Below, one piece after another: positions 44,225 through 53,258 of a DNA stretch of 64,000 bases; position 1 is the stretch's first letter; the number at the start of each line of letters is the position of its first letter. The position numbers were made by a program, and so were the translations under genes. A model generated the notes under the pieces. It did not search any database. It was not told the DNA's origin and worked only from the letters and a program-made list of their open reading frames with translations. Origin of the DNA: Rhodospirillaceae bacterium (GTDB lineage: Bacteria > Pseudomonadota > Alphaproteobacteria > Rhodospirillales > UBA2165); the NCBI GenBank assembly GCA_947467145.1, contig CANIGJ010000008.1, positions 1-64,000 of the forward strand, read 5' to 3'.

Positions 44225-44314
44225 ATGAGAACCATGACCGCGACTTATCTGAAGGACTTCTTCGCCCTCAGCATCTTCTTCACCGCCGGTTATGTCTGGC
44301 TGGTCATCGCCTGA
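44225..44314 (+). CDS. 29-residue single-span membrane peptide
   Basis: A 29-codon open frame with GGAG seven bases before its ATG. The peptide has a short polar start (RTMTATYLKDF) and then a hydrophobic helix to its end (FALSIFFTAGYVWLVIA), so it would be a single-span inner-membrane peptide. An SOS-box-like sequence lies upstream. Caulobacter SidA, a LexA-controlled division inhibitor that targets FtsW, is also a 29-residue membrane peptide, but I cannot show sequence similarity. No other gene fits in 44084-44407. Confidence 0.5.
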   Translation: MRTMTATYLKDFFALSIFFTAGYVWLVIA

Positions 44315-44407
44315 CTAAAGTGGAGCAACCCCACACCGTAAGCCTCGGGCCGTAAGCTATCCGGCCGTAAACCGCCTACCCCTTTGCCCCTCACCAGGGA
44401 GGGTTCC

Positions 44408-44812
44408 TTATTCGGGCGGTACCGGCCGGGGCTTATGCTCGGAATCGAGCGCCACATAAGTGAAGGTGCCTTCGGTCACCATCTTGGGCTCGGTCGGCTC
44501 GTAATGCGGCGTCGCCCAGACCTGGATATTGACGGTAAGCGAGGTCCGACCCACCTTCGCGATATCGGCATAACAGGTGACCAGATCGCCGACCTGCACC
44601 GGCAGGTGGAACGCGATCTGCTGGACGGCCACGGTGACGCAGCGCCCGCGCGCGCGCCGTGCCGCCGCGATGCCGCCGGCGATGTCCATCTGCGACAGGA
44701 TCCAGCCGCCGAAAATATCGCCGGCCGGATTGGCGTCCGCGGGCATCGCGACGGTCGAAATCGTCAGGTTGCCGCGGGGTTGTTGAGGGGATGCCATTGG
44801 GGTGTTTTCCAT
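44408..44812 (-). CDS. acyl-CoA thioesterase, YciA-like hotdog protein
   Basis: Predicted 134-residue hotdog-fold thioesterase. Family segments are AMPADANPAGDIFGGWILSQMDIAGGIAAARRA, RCVTVAVQQIAFHLPVQVGDLVTCYADI and GRTSLTVNIQVWA. The start at 44812 avoids a duplicated Met at 44815. It is divergent from parE and probably acts on a range of acyl-CoAs. Confidence 0.9.
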   Translation of the reverse strand: MENTPMASPQQPRGNLTISTVAMPADANPAGDIFGGWILSQMDIAGGIAAARRARGRCVTVAVQQIAFHLPVQVGDLVTCYADIAKVGRTSLTVNIQVWATPHYEPTEPKMVTEGTFTYVALDSEHKPRPVPPE

Positions 44813-44954
44813 CAAGAATCACTATATAGGGGGTGCGTCGCCCAATGATAGACAATCAGGCTCCATCGTTCGTCATGGCAGCCTTGCGAAGAGGCAAAAC
44901 CATGGCCGCCGATAGGCCGGATATCGACATCGGATCGACAGAAATAGACGGGTT

Positions 44955-44991
44955 TTGTCGAGAATTGTCGATTTTTGTCGAGAAATGTCTA
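44955..44991. repeat. 10-bp phased heptamer repeats upstream of parE
   Basis: TTGTCGA occurs at 44955, 44965 and 44975 with exact 10-bp spacing, followed by the related ATGTCTA at 44985. An inverted TCGACA at 44935-44940 pairs with the first copy. The array lies 68-104 bases before the parE start, on one face of the helix. Confidence 0.8.
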
Positions 44992-45058
44992 TCCGCGGCG
45001 CACGACGCATTTTGTAGACAAGTTACGTAAGGGCCAAATTTGATATGAGGAAGGCCGC

Positions 45059-47083
45059 GTGAACGATCTGTTCGGTAAAGGCGCCCCCGCCCAGAATTCC
45101 GGCAAGGGTGCTGCCGCCAAAAGCAAAAGCTATTCGGCCAAGGATATCGAAGTCCTCGAAGGGCTCGAACCCGTCCGCCGTCGCCCCGGCATGTATATCG
45201 GCGGCACCGACGAGCGCGCCATGCACCATCTGGCGGCGGAAATCCTCGACAACGCCATGGACGAAGCGGTCGCCGGCGAAGCGAGTTGGATCGAATTCGA
45301 ACTCTCCGAGGATCAGAGCATCACCGTGCGCGACAATGGGCGCGGCATCCCGGTCGATCCCCATCCCAAATTCAAGAACAAGTCGGCGCTGGAAGTCATC
45401 TTCACCACCCTGCATTCGGGCGGCAAGTTCGGCGGCGGTGCCTACGAGACGTCAGGCGGTCTGCACGGCGTCGGCAGCTCCGTGGTCAATGCGCTGTCCG
45501 ACCGGTTGGTGGTCGAAGTCGCGCGCGACAAAAAGGTCTGGTCGCAGACTTATGAGCGCGGCGAGCCGAAAACCAAACTGAAAGAAATCGGCGCGGCGTC
45601 GAACCGGCGCGGCACCACCATCACCTTCCATCCCGATCCGGAAATCTTCGGCAAGAATCCGACCTTCAATCCGGGCACGCTCTATCGCCTCGCCCGCTCG
45701 AAGGCGTATCTGTTCCGCGGCGTCGAGATCCGCTGGTCGTGCGCCGAAGCGTTGATCGGATCGAAGGACGACACACCCGCCACGGCCGTTCTGCATTTCC
45801 CGGGCGGTCTCAAGGATTATCTGGATTCCGCCATCGGCGAACGCCGCACCGTCACGCCGACGCCGTTCTTCGGCAAGGAAGCCTTGAGCGGCTCCAAGGG
45901 CAGCGTCGAATGGGCGCTCGCCTGGCCGGAAGACGAAGACGGCTTTTTCAATTCCTACTGCAACACGATCCCGACGCCGGAAGGCGGCACGCATGAAGCG
46001 GGCTTCCGCTCCGCGATCGGACGGGCACTGCGCGCCTATGGCGAACTGATCGGCAACAAGCAGGCCGCCAAGATCAACGCGGAAGACGCGCTCGGCGATG
46101 CCACCGTCATGTTGTCCTTGTTCATCCCCGAGCCGCAGTTCCAGGGCCAGACCAAGGAAAAGCTCGCGACCGTCGAAGCCGAGAAGCTCGTCTCCGGCTC
46201 GGTCGGCGATCACTTCGACCATTGGCTGACCGGCGATCCGGTCACCGCCAAGCGCCTACTCGAATATGTCATCGAGCGCGCCGACATCCGTTTGAAGCGC
46301 CGCCAGGAAAAGGTGCTGAAGCGCCAATCGGCGACGCGCAAGCTGCGCCTGCCCGGCAAGCTCACCGATTGCACCAAACAAAGCGCCGAAGGCACCGAGA
46401 TCTTCATCGTCGAAGGCGACTCGGCCGGCGGCTCGGCCAAGCAGGCGCGCGATCGCGCCACGCAAGCCGTGCTACCCTTGCGCGGCAAGATCCTCAACGT
46501 TGCCTCTGCATCAAGCGACAAGATGCAGGCCAACCAGGAAATCAACGATCTGCAGGAAGCGCTCGGCTGCGGTGTCGGCACGCGCTACCGCGACGACGAT
46601 CTGCGTTACGACAAGGTCATCATCATGACCGACGCCGACGTCGACGGCGCACATATCGCCTCGCTGCTCATGACCTTCTTCTATCGCGAGATGCCGCAGC
46701 TCATCGAGAACGGCCATCTGTTCCTCGCCCAGCCGCCGCTCTATCGCATCGCGCAAGGATCGAAGACGCTGTATGCGCGCGACGACGCGCACCGCGAGGA
46801 ACTGATCAAGAAAGAGTTCAGCGGACGCGGCAAGGTCGAGATCAGCCGCTTCAAAGGTCTGGGCGAAATGCCGATGCAGCAATTGCGCGAAACGGCGATG
46901 AGCCCGAAAAGCCGCACCCTGCTCCGCGTCACCGTGCCCGAACGCATCACCGACGAACAGAAGCAGGAAGCCAAGGAAACCGAAACCCTGGTCGAGCATC
47001 TGATGGGCCGCAAGCCGGAACTCCGCCTCGCCTTCATCCAGGAAAACGCCGCAAAGGTCGACGAGCAGAAGATCGATTTGTAG
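45059..47083 (+). CDS. parE: DNA topoisomerase IV subunit B
   Basis: Predicted 674-residue ATPase subunit of topoisomerase IV, which unlinks daughter chromosomes. Visible in order: GLEPVRRRPGMYIGGTDERAMHHL, EILDNAMDEAVAGEA, the ATP site VRDNGRGIPVDPHPKF, GGLHGVGSSVVNALS, then the TOPRIM core EGDSAGGSAKQARDR, PLRGKILNV and IIMTDADVDGAHIASLL, ending with RFKGLGEMP. The start is a GTG with GAGGAAG upstream. Length fits ParE rather than GyrB. Confidence 0.96.
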   Translation: MNDLFGKGAPAQNSGKGAAAKSKSYSAKDIEVLEGLEPVRRRPGMYIGGTDERAMHHLAAEILDNAMDEAVAGEASWIEFELSEDQSITVRDNGRGIPVDPHPKFKNKSALEVIFTTLHSGGKFGGGAYETSGGLHGVGSSVVNALSDRLVVEVARDKKVWSQTYERGEPKTKLKEIGAASNRRGTTITFHPDPEIFGKNPTFNPGTLYRLARSKAYLFRGVEIRWSCAEALIGSKDDTPATAVLHFPGGLKDYLDSAIGERRTVTPTPFFGKEALSGSKGSVEWALAWPEDEDGFFNSYCNTIPTPEGGTHEAGFRSAIGRALRAYGELIGNKQAAKINAEDALGDATVMLSLFIPEPQFQGQTKEKLATVEAEKLVSGSVGDHFDHWLTGDPVTAKRLLEYVIERADIRLKRRQEKVLKRQSATRKLRLPGKLTDCTKQSAEGTEIFIVEGDSAGGSAKQARDRATQAVLPLRGKILNVASASSDKMQANQEINDLQEALGCGVGTRYRDDDLRYDKVIIMTDADVDGAHIASLLMTFFYREMPQLIENGHLFLAQPPLYRIAQGSKTLYARDDAHREELIKKEFSGRGKVEISRFKGLGEMPMQQLRETAMSPKSRTLLRVTVPERITDEQKQEAKETETLVEHLMGRKPELRLAFIQENAAKVDEQKIDL

Positions 47084-47132
47084 TAGCAGTCATCATAGCA
47101 TTGAAGTCGGACCTAACCTCTCAGAGCTTAAA

Positions 47133-47813
47133 ATGACCGACAACTGGAAGAATGACTTACCTTCGGATTCTATCGCTGCAGCTCAATTTGCGATCGAAAG
47201 GTTTCACGAGTTTGATCGCCCTTTTATAGGCAAAGCGATTAATAGAGACATCTACGACGAATACATTCGTCAATATGTTTTGGTGTGGTATCTCGCCGAG
47301 AAAGTTATTCCTGGCCTTAAACGCCCCGAACTTAAAAGCGATAGGAATGAGAGTTTAACGGAAATTCGTGGCTTTGTTGTGCGGGTGAGCAACAGCTGCG
47401 AAAGCGTACGATTAGAGAATTTACTTTCGAACACAGAGAAAGATGTAAAAGCCCATTTCGGCGACACGATTGTCTATAGATTTTCGACTGATGAGCAGAA
47501 GCGCATTGCGGTATTAATTGCCGAATTGCGCGAGCTAATTAGTGAGTCTGAACTTCTGGATGATGACCACAAGCGGCGTTTATTGGCGCGTTTAGAAAAA
47601 CTTCAGGCCGAAGTTCATAAAAAAATCTCTAATTTAGATGTCTTTTGGGGCGTGGTAGGCGATGCCGGCGTCGCATTAGGAAAATTGGGAAATGACGCGA
47701 AGCCGATAGTTGATCGTTTCCGCGAAGTAATTGAGACCGCATGGAAGGCTCAAGCCAAAGCAGAGCAACTTCCTCCGAGCGACAAGATTCCCTTGTTGAC
47801 TAAGACCGATTAA
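47133..47813 (+). CDS. AT-rich hypothetical protein
   Basis: Predicted 226-residue soluble, mostly helical protein. It opens [40 protein letters not shown]; a charged helical segment ([35 protein letters not shown]) precedes [32 protein letters not shown] recognise no family. Its base composition and codon use are clearly more AT-rich than parE and the genes to its right, which suggests recent transfer. It stands alone 49 bases after parE. Confidence 0.75.
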   Translation: MTDNWKNDLPSDSIAAAQFAIERFHEFDRPFIGKAINRDIYDEYIRQYVLVWYLAEKVIPGLKRPELKSDRNESLTEIRGFVVRVSNSCESVRLENLLSNTEKDVKAHFGDTIVYRFSTDEQKRIAVLIAELRELISESELLDDDHKRRLLARLEKLQAEVHKKISNLDVFWGVVGDAGVALGKLGNDAKPIVDRFREVIETAWKAQAKAEQLPPSDKIPLLTKTD

Positions 47814-47880
47814 ATCGCGAAGCGCACGACATCTTAAGCAATGCAAGCTTCGTCGCATAAATGCTGAGAGTCCGTACGAA

Positions 47881-48354
47881 GTGACCAATCTTCTTCTCGC
47901 ACTTTGTCCTTGCGGCTCCGGCGTCGACGCGAAAACCTGCTGCGAAGCGATCATCACCGGCATGACGCAAGCGCGCACAGCGGTCGAGCTTATGCGCGCG
48001 CGGTATACCGCGTTCGTCACCGGCCGCATGAACGGCGCATTCGTGCGCAACACGACAGCGCCCGAAACGCGCAGCACCGACAATATTCCTTCGCCGCAGA
48101 TCGGCGGTCTGGGTTTGGACATCCGCCGCGTGAGCGCCGGCGGCGAGCACGATCAGACGGGAACCGTTGAGTTCGTCGCCCGCCTTTTGGTGCAAGGCTG
48201 CCCCGAAGCGCATCATGAAATTTCACGCTTCCGTCGCGAAGCCGGCGCCTGGGTCTATATCGACGGCAGCTTCCCCGCACACGCCAAGGTCGGGCGTAAC
48301 GATCCCTGCCCGTGCGGGTCCGGCAAAAAGTTCAAGCAATGCTGCGGCACGTAG
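47881..48354 (+). CDS. YchJ-like SEC-C motif protein
   Basis: Predicted 157-residue protein with a Cys-rich motif at each end: CPCGSG...CC at the N terminus and the canonical SEC-C zinc motif [14 protein letters not shown] at the C terminus. The central YchJ/NTF2-like domain is visible in [15 protein letters not shown] and [12 protein letters not shown]. The start is a GTG. The role is unknown; SEC-C motifs bind zinc and often mediate protein contacts. Confidence 0.9.
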   Translation: MTNLLLALCPCGSGVDAKTCCEAIITGMTQARTAVELMRARYTAFVTGRMNGAFVRNTTAPETRSTDNIPSPQIGGLGLDIRRVSAGGEHDQTGTVEFVARLLVQGCPEAHHEISRFRREAGAWVYIDGSFPAHAKVGRNDPCPCGSGKKFKQCCGT

Positions 48355-48428
48355 ATCGCAGTTGAACTGATGCGCGTTTAGCGCGTAAACACGAATTAAA
48401 GAAACGTATAAATCCAGGGAGCGTTCAC

Positions 48429-49976
48429 GTGAAATCCTTTACTCATCTCACGAAGCTATTCGGCTATGGCCTTGTGGCCGCCGCCACGTTGGCGAGCCCC
48501 GCTCTGGCGCAGAAGGCCAAGGACACCTTGCGCTTTCCCGTCGCGGATATGGAAGCCGGCCTCGATTCCTATCTGCTGCCCGGCAGTTTCACGCCGAGTT
48601 GGGCGCCGTCGTTCTTCGACAATCTGCTGTCCTACGATCCGGTCAAAAGCGCCTTCGTGTCGCAGTTGGCGACGTCCTGGTCGCAGCCCGACGCCGTCAC
48701 CTATGAGTTCGAGCTGAAGAGCGGCCTGACCTGGCATGACGGCCAGCCCATCACCGCCGACGATGCGGTCTATACGATCAACTACCTCATCGATCCTAAG
48801 GTGACGCTCCGCTACAAGCCGCGCTGGGCGTGGATCAAATCGGTCGAAAAGTTGGGGCCGCAGAAATTCCGTCTCGTATCGAAAGAGCCGGTGCCGTACG
48901 GCCTGATCACCATGGCATCCGACACGCCGATCTATCCCAAACACGCGCATGAGCCGGTCGCCAACAAACTCGACTTCGCGACCCGCCCGATCGGATCGGG
49001 TCCGTTGCGCGTCACGCAATTCGACAAGAACACCGGCATCGTCGCCGAGAAGTTCGAGAAGTTCGTGCCGAGTGCGGTGAAGACAGCTGCCGGCTTCGGT
49101 CGCCTGACCGCGCCGCCGATCCAGGATTACGGAACCTTGACCGCGGCCCTGCTGACCGGCACGGCCGACGTCGTGCGCGATCTACCCATCGATCAGGTCG
49201 TCGCGATGACCGAAAGCGGTAAGTTCGAGGTCTCACTCGCGCCGCCCTATGTCGGCTATTCGTTCCTCGGCTTCCCCTCGACGGCGGTGGCTAATGTCCC
49301 CGCACTTGGCGATGTGCGCGTGCGCACCGCGATCATGAAAGCCATCGATCGCGACGCCATCGCCAAGATCCGACTCGCCAAGTTCGCCAGCGGCGTCAGC
49401 CCCAGCGAGGCGCTCTGTTCGAAAGAACAATTGGGCTGCGGTTATACCAAGCTGGTGCCGACGTACGATCCGGCCGGCGCCAAGAAGCTGCTCGAAGAAG
49501 CCGGCTACGCCAACGGCTTCGATGTCACCATCAGCGTGTTCCCGGTCAATGTTTCGGAAGCGACCGCGATGGCCGGCATGCTACGCACCGTCGGTATCCG
49601 TGCCAGCGTGCAATCGCACCCGCCGGCGCAGCGCGTTCAGCTCATCAATCAGGGCAAGGTCGAGCTCGGCTATTACGGCTGGGACGGCAGCAGCTCGTTC
49701 GAAAGCTCCGGACCGATCGGCCGCCATGTGGACAGCAACGAATATGCCGATCCCGCGCTCGCCAAACTGGCCGACGCCACACGCCTGATCATGGACGATG
49801 CGGCGCGGCGCATGGCGACCGCCAAAGTCTTCGACTACATCACCGAGCAGGCCTACGCCTTCGTCATGGTGCCGAGCCGGGCCACCTACACGCACACCAA
49901 AGAGGTCAAGCTCAATGCCCCGCAAGGCGTGATGCGCGCGACCCCCGTCAATCCGCACGAGTTCGCCTGGAAATAA
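48429..49976 (+). CDS. ABC transporter substrate-binding protein, family 5
   Basis: Predicted 515-residue periplasmic binding protein of the peptide/nickel/opine type (SBP_bac_5). It has a signal peptide ending in SPALAQKAK and the typical segments FELKSGLTWHDGQPITADDAVYTINYL, GSGPLRVTQFDKNTGIVAEKFE and VRTAIMKAIDRDAIAKI. The GTG start has GGGAG upstream. No permease or ATPase gene is next to it, so its transporter is encoded elsewhere. Confidence 0.9.
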   Translation: MKSFTHLTKLFGYGLVAAATLASPALAQKAKDTLRFPVADMEAGLDSYLLPGSFTPSWAPSFFDNLLSYDPVKSAFVSQLATSWSQPDAVTYEFELKSGLTWHDGQPITADDAVYTINYLIDPKVTLRYKPRWAWIKSVEKLGPQKFRLVSKEPVPYGLITMASDTPIYPKHAHEPVANKLDFATRPIGSGPLRVTQFDKNTGIVAEKFEKFVPSAVKTAAGFGRLTAPPIQDYGTLTAALLTGTADVVRDLPIDQVVAMTESGKFEVSLAPPYVGYSFLGFPSTAVANVPALGDVRVRTAIMKAIDRDAIAKIRLAKFASGVSPSEALCSKEQLGCGYTKLVPTYDPAGAKKLLEEAGYANGFDVTISVFPVNVSEATAMAGMLRTVGIRASVQSHPPAQRVQLINQGKVELGYYGWDGSSSFESSGPIGRHVDSNEYADPALAKLADATRLIMDDAARRMATAKVFDYITEQAYAFVMVPSRATYTHTKEVKLNAPQGVMRATPVNPHEFAWK

Positions 49977-50016
49977 GCTAAGAAAATAGTCTAAACGATT
50001 GCGTCCCGTTCGCGCC

Positions 50017-51258
50017 TTACGGCGCGGCGGGATCGCGCACCGTCAAGGTGAAGCCGGCGGCGCGGATGCTGTTCATCACGTCGCGCGCATGTGCCTCGTC
50101 GCGTGTCTCGATGGTGATGCCGAGACGCGCCGAGCTGGCCGACAGATCCATCGCGAAGCGGCTGTGCACGACCTCCAACACATTGGCGCCCTGCGCAGCG
50201 CAGATGCCCGACACCGCATGCAACTGCCCGGGCTTGTCCGGCATTTCGATATCCATGGTCAGCACCTGGCCCGCACGCACGAGGCCGCGCATTAGGACGG
50301 ATGACAACAGGCGTGAATCGATGTTGCCGCCCGACAGCAGCAGGCCAACGCGTTTGCCCGCGAACTTCGTCGAATGTTCGAGTAGTGCCGCCAGCGGCGC
50401 CGCCCCTGCCCCTTCCGCCACGGTCTTGTCCAACGTCGCGAACATGCCGATGGCGCGCTCGATGCCAGTCTCACTCACCGTCACGATATCGCTCACCAAC
50501 TCGCGCACGATGGCGATGGTCTTGTCGCCAACGCGCTGCACCGCGATGCCTTCGGCCAGGGTCGAGCCGCCGCAGGCGGCCGTTTGCCCGCGCACCGCGT
50601 TGATCATCGCGGGGTAGAGTGCGGCTTCGACGCCGAAGATTTCGATCTTGGGATTGATGCTTTTCGCCGCCAGCGCCACACCGGCGATGAGGCCGCCGCC
50701 ACCCACCGGGATGACGAGCATGTCGAGGGTGGGTGCATCCTCCATCATCTCGAGCCCGGCCGTGCCTTGGCCGGCGATGACTTCTTCGTCGTTATAGGGA
50801 TGAACGAGCGTCAGCCCGCGCTCGCGCGCAATGCGTTCGCCGGCGACCGAGGCCGCGGTGAAATCGTCGTCTTCGAGCAAGACCGTGGCGCCGTAATCGC
50901 GCGTCTTGCGGATCTTCACAAACGGCGTGCCCTTGGGCATCACGATCGTGGCCGGGATGCCGAGGCGTGCGGCGTGATAGGCCACACCTTGGGCATGATT
51001 GCCCGCCGACATGGCGATGACGCCGGCCGCCGCTTGAGTGGCGCTCAAGGTCGTCAGCTTGGCGATGGCGCCGCGCGCCTTGAAGGCACCCGTGCGCTGC
51101 ATGTTTTCGTATTTGACGTGAACTGTCGCACCAGTGGCGCGCGACAGCGGTTCGGATTCGAGCGTCGGCGTACGCACGATATGCTCCGCGATCCGCAGTG
51201 CGGCGGCGCGCACGGCTTCGGCGGTTAAGGCTTGTGGTTTGGCGGTGGAAGTGGACAT
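50017..51258 (-). CDS. ilvA: threonine ammonia-lyase with ACT domain
   Basis: Predicted 413-residue PLP enzyme that deaminates threonine to 2-oxobutyrate, the first step to isoleucine or a catabolic route. The PLP Lys is in RTGAFKARGAIAKL; VIPVGGGGLIAGVALAAKSINPKIEIFGVE binds the cofactor phosphate. A single ACT-like domain follows (LTMDIEMPDKPGQLHAVSGICAAQGANVLEV). The start at 51258 is typical; the open frame continues upstream without homology. It could equally be called tdcB. Confidence 0.92.
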   Translation of the reverse strand: MSTSTAKPQALTAEAVRAAALRIAEHIVRTPTLESEPLSRATGATVHVKYENMQRTGAFKARGAIAKLTTLSATQAAAGVIAMSAGNHAQGVAYHAARLGIPATIVMPKGTPFVKIRKTRDYGATVLLEDDDFTAASVAGERIARERGLTLVHPYNDEEVIAGQGTAGLEMMEDAPTLDMLVIPVGGGGLIAGVALAAKSINPKIEIFGVEAALYPAMINAVRGQTAACGGSTLAEGIAVQRVGDKTIAIVRELVSDIVTVSETGIERAIGMFATLDKTVAEGAGAAPLAALLEHSTKFAGKRVGLLLSGGNIDSRLLSSVLMRGLVRAGQVLTMDIEMPDKPGQLHAVSGICAAQGANVLEVVHSRFAMDLSASSARLGITIETRDEAHARDVMNSIRAAGFTLTVRDPAAP

Positions 51259-51525
51259 GGCAACGGACCTTTTTCGGTCAGACGGACGGCAGACAACAGG
51301 CGAAGACGCGCAACCCGATTCTTCTAGAGAATCGGGCCCATAATTCGGCTGCTGGCGATCCATTGCATCATGAGGAACAAGATATAACAGCCTTCGCGCG
51401 GTCGGCAAGCCGCCGCCCCAAAATCGCCGCACTCATCAAAGGATCATCGCGCCAGCCTTGCCGGGATAAGGTTCGACCTTCTAGGCTCATCTGCAGTGCC
51501 CAACCATTCATGATTGGACGATAAA

Positions 51526-52110
51526 ATGACCCTACTCCCCAACAGGATTCTTCAGGCCGCGGTCGTCGGCCTCGCCCTCACCCTCGCCGGCTTTGCTGTC
51601 GTCGCCCAAGAAACGCCGAAGCTCGACGTGCCCTTCGTGCCCACCCCGCAGGAAACCGTTGACCGCATGCTCGCCATGGCCAAGGTCGGCCCCAACGATT
51701 ACCTCATCGATCTCGGCTCGGGCGACGGGCGCATTCCGATCACGGCGGCCAAGAAGTTCGGCATCAAGGCGATGGGCGTCGATCTCAATCCGGTCCGCAT
51801 CGCCGAAAGCAATGACAACGCCAAAAAAGAAGGCGTCACCGATAAGGTCGAGTTTAAGCAGGGCGATCTGTTCCAGCAGGACATCTCCAAGGCGACGGTG
51901 CTCACCATGTATCTGCTGCCCGACGTGAACATGAAGCTGCGCCCGAAAATCTGGAGCGATCTGAAACCCGGCACGCGCATCGTCAGCCACGCCTTCTCGA
52001 TGGGCGATTGGACGCCGGAAGCCACGACGACCGGACCTGACGGCCGCAACACGGTTTACTTGTGGATCGTGCCCGATCCCAAAGTCGGCCCCAAGGGTGT
52101 GCAAAAATAA
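51526..52110 (+). CDS. exported or membrane-anchored FAM173-like methyltransferase
   Basis: Predicted 194-residue class I methyltransferase. Residues 1-28 form a signal-like helix (RILQAAVVGLALTLAGFAVVAQ). The catalytic part begins VPFVPTPQETVDRML, with the SAM site YLIDLGSGDGRIPITAAKK, then GVDLNPVRIAES and LYLLPDVNMKLRPKIW. This pattern resembles the FAM173/ATPSCKMT family, which methylates a lysine of the ATP synthase c subunit in animals and carries an N-terminal membrane helix. The substrate here is unknown. A strong terminator follows. Confidence 0.85.
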   Translation: MTLLPNRILQAAVVGLALTLAGFAVVAQETPKLDVPFVPTPQETVDRMLAMAKVGPNDYLIDLGSGDGRIPITAAKKFGIKAMGVDLNPVRIAESNDNAKKEGVTDKVEFKQGDLFQQDISKATVLTMYLLPDVNMKLRPKIWSDLKPGTRIVSHAFSMGDWTPEATTTGPDGRNTVYLWIVPDPKVGPKGVQK

Positions 52111-52133
52111 AGCGGATCGCATCCGCGTTGACG

Positions 52134-52166
52134 AGGGCCGCGCCGTTCAAGCGCGGCCCTTTTCTT
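52134..52166 (+). terminator. terminator after the methyltransferase gene
   Basis: A perfect 10-bp stem (agggccgcgc at 52134-52143, gcgcggccct at 52151-52160) with a seven-base loop, followed by TTTCTT. It lies 24 bases after the stop codon. Confidence 0.88.
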
Positions 52167-52273
52167 AGGCACACATACGCCGGATCTAATACTTTCGATA
52201 CACGATCTTATCCCATTGCGGTGTCGCCTCGCCGCGTCGGTTGGTGCATAAAGGAATCGCGAAAGGAATATCG

Positions 52274-53092
52274 ATGCCTGCTGCACCTTCCGACGCCAAA
52301 AAACCCGATTGGCCGAAGACCGCGGCCGGAACGGTCGATTGGGAAGCCGTCTTCGATCATCCCGAAACGGGATTGCTGGCCCAGATCGCCCGCGCCGAAA
52401 CGCCACAAGCGTTGCGCGAACAGGCGATCGCGATCATTCAGCAACTCTTTTCGCGCAAAGGCGACGAAGCCGATGCCGCTAAGCTCACCAGCGAGCTGTC
52501 CGATCTGATCGCCGACACGATGCCGCCCGACCGCTTGGCCCTCGTGCATTATGCGGTTACCGCAACGTTCCGCGAGATCAAAACTTTTCGCCAAAAGAAG
52601 GCGGCCGAATACGAACTCGCGAAGGCCAACAAAGCCGGCACGGCCGAGCGGCGCACGGCGGGAAAATCGCCGCAAAGCATCAAGCAGGCATTGGCGCGCA
52701 AGAAGCAGCGCCGGATGATGATGGCCATCGCATCGGTCGTCGCGATCCTAGGTATTGGCGCCGGCGCCTTCTTCTATCTGCGCGGCCCCCTGCATCCGCC
52801 GCGCGCCGACCAGATCTTGTTGCAACAGATGCGCTCGGCCGCCGCTGGCGGATCGGCGCGCACGCATGTTTATGGTGGTGCGCTGCAAACGCGGCGCTGG
52901 CTGGGCGATGTGACGATCGCGGCCGAGAATATCCCGCTCGATGCCTGTATTGCCGTGGGCGCCATCCTGGCGCGCAGCGGCACGCTCACCGTGAACGGCA
53001 ACCTGCTGGAGCGCGGCGTGATCGACGCGGCGCGCGAGGTCTGCAAGGCCGCCACCGCACCCATTCGCCTTTCCTGGATCCCCGCGCAATAA
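52274..53092 (+). CDS. hypothetical protein with a central membrane helix
   Basis: Predicted 272-residue protein. The N-terminal 130 residues are soluble and helical (LLAQIARAETPQALREQAIAIIQQLF, DLIADTMPPDRLALVHYAVTATFREIKTFRQ). A basic stretch (KQALARKKQRRMM) leads to one transmembrane helix (MAIASVVAILGIGAGAFFYL) and a 90-residue outer domain with two Cys. No family is recognised. GGAA lies seven bases before the ATG at 52274. It directly precedes the broken arfB copy. Confidence 0.75.
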   Translation: MPAAPSDAKKPDWPKTAAGTVDWEAVFDHPETGLLAQIARAETPQALREQAIAIIQQLFSRKGDEADAAKLTSELSDLIADTMPPDRLALVHYAVTATFREIKTFRQKKAAEYELAKANKAGTAERRTAGKSPQSIKQALARKKQRRMMMAIASVVAILGIGAGAFFYLRGPLHPPRADQILLQQMRSAAAGGSARTHVYGGALQTRRWLGDVTIAAENIPLDACIAVGAILARSGTLTVNGNLLERGVIDAAREVCKAATAPIRLSWIPAQ

Positions 53093-53105
53093 CTATACTC
53101 GGGCC

Positions 53106-53210
53106 ATGATTAAGGTCACCGACACCATCAGTCTCAACGAGAACGAGATCGAAGAGGATTTCATCCGCTCGCCCGGACCAGGCGGACAGCATGTCAACAC
53201 GTGTTGTTAA
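53106..53210 (+). pseudogene. arfB: truncated 5' copy of arfB
   Basis: Thirty-four codons that match the first 31 codons of the intact arfB at 53736 (25 of 31 residues the same), up to and including GPGGQHVN, then three foreign codons (Thr-Cys-Cys) and TAA. Its GC-rich codon use fits the host, as does the body of the downstream gene, so this is most likely the original start of the host gene, cut off by the insertion that begins at about 53200. Confidence 0.85.
53187..53199. repeat. left copy of the 13-bp junction repeat
   Basis: cagcatgtcaaca, coding for the QHVN residues of the GGQ loop, is repeated exactly at 53817-53829. The two copies bound a 630-base segment and are the likely crossover sequence. 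Confidence 0.8.
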
Positions 53211-53258
53211 TTTTGCGGTACTTTTGTAGCTACTAAAATCAGATGGGGGGACATTTAC

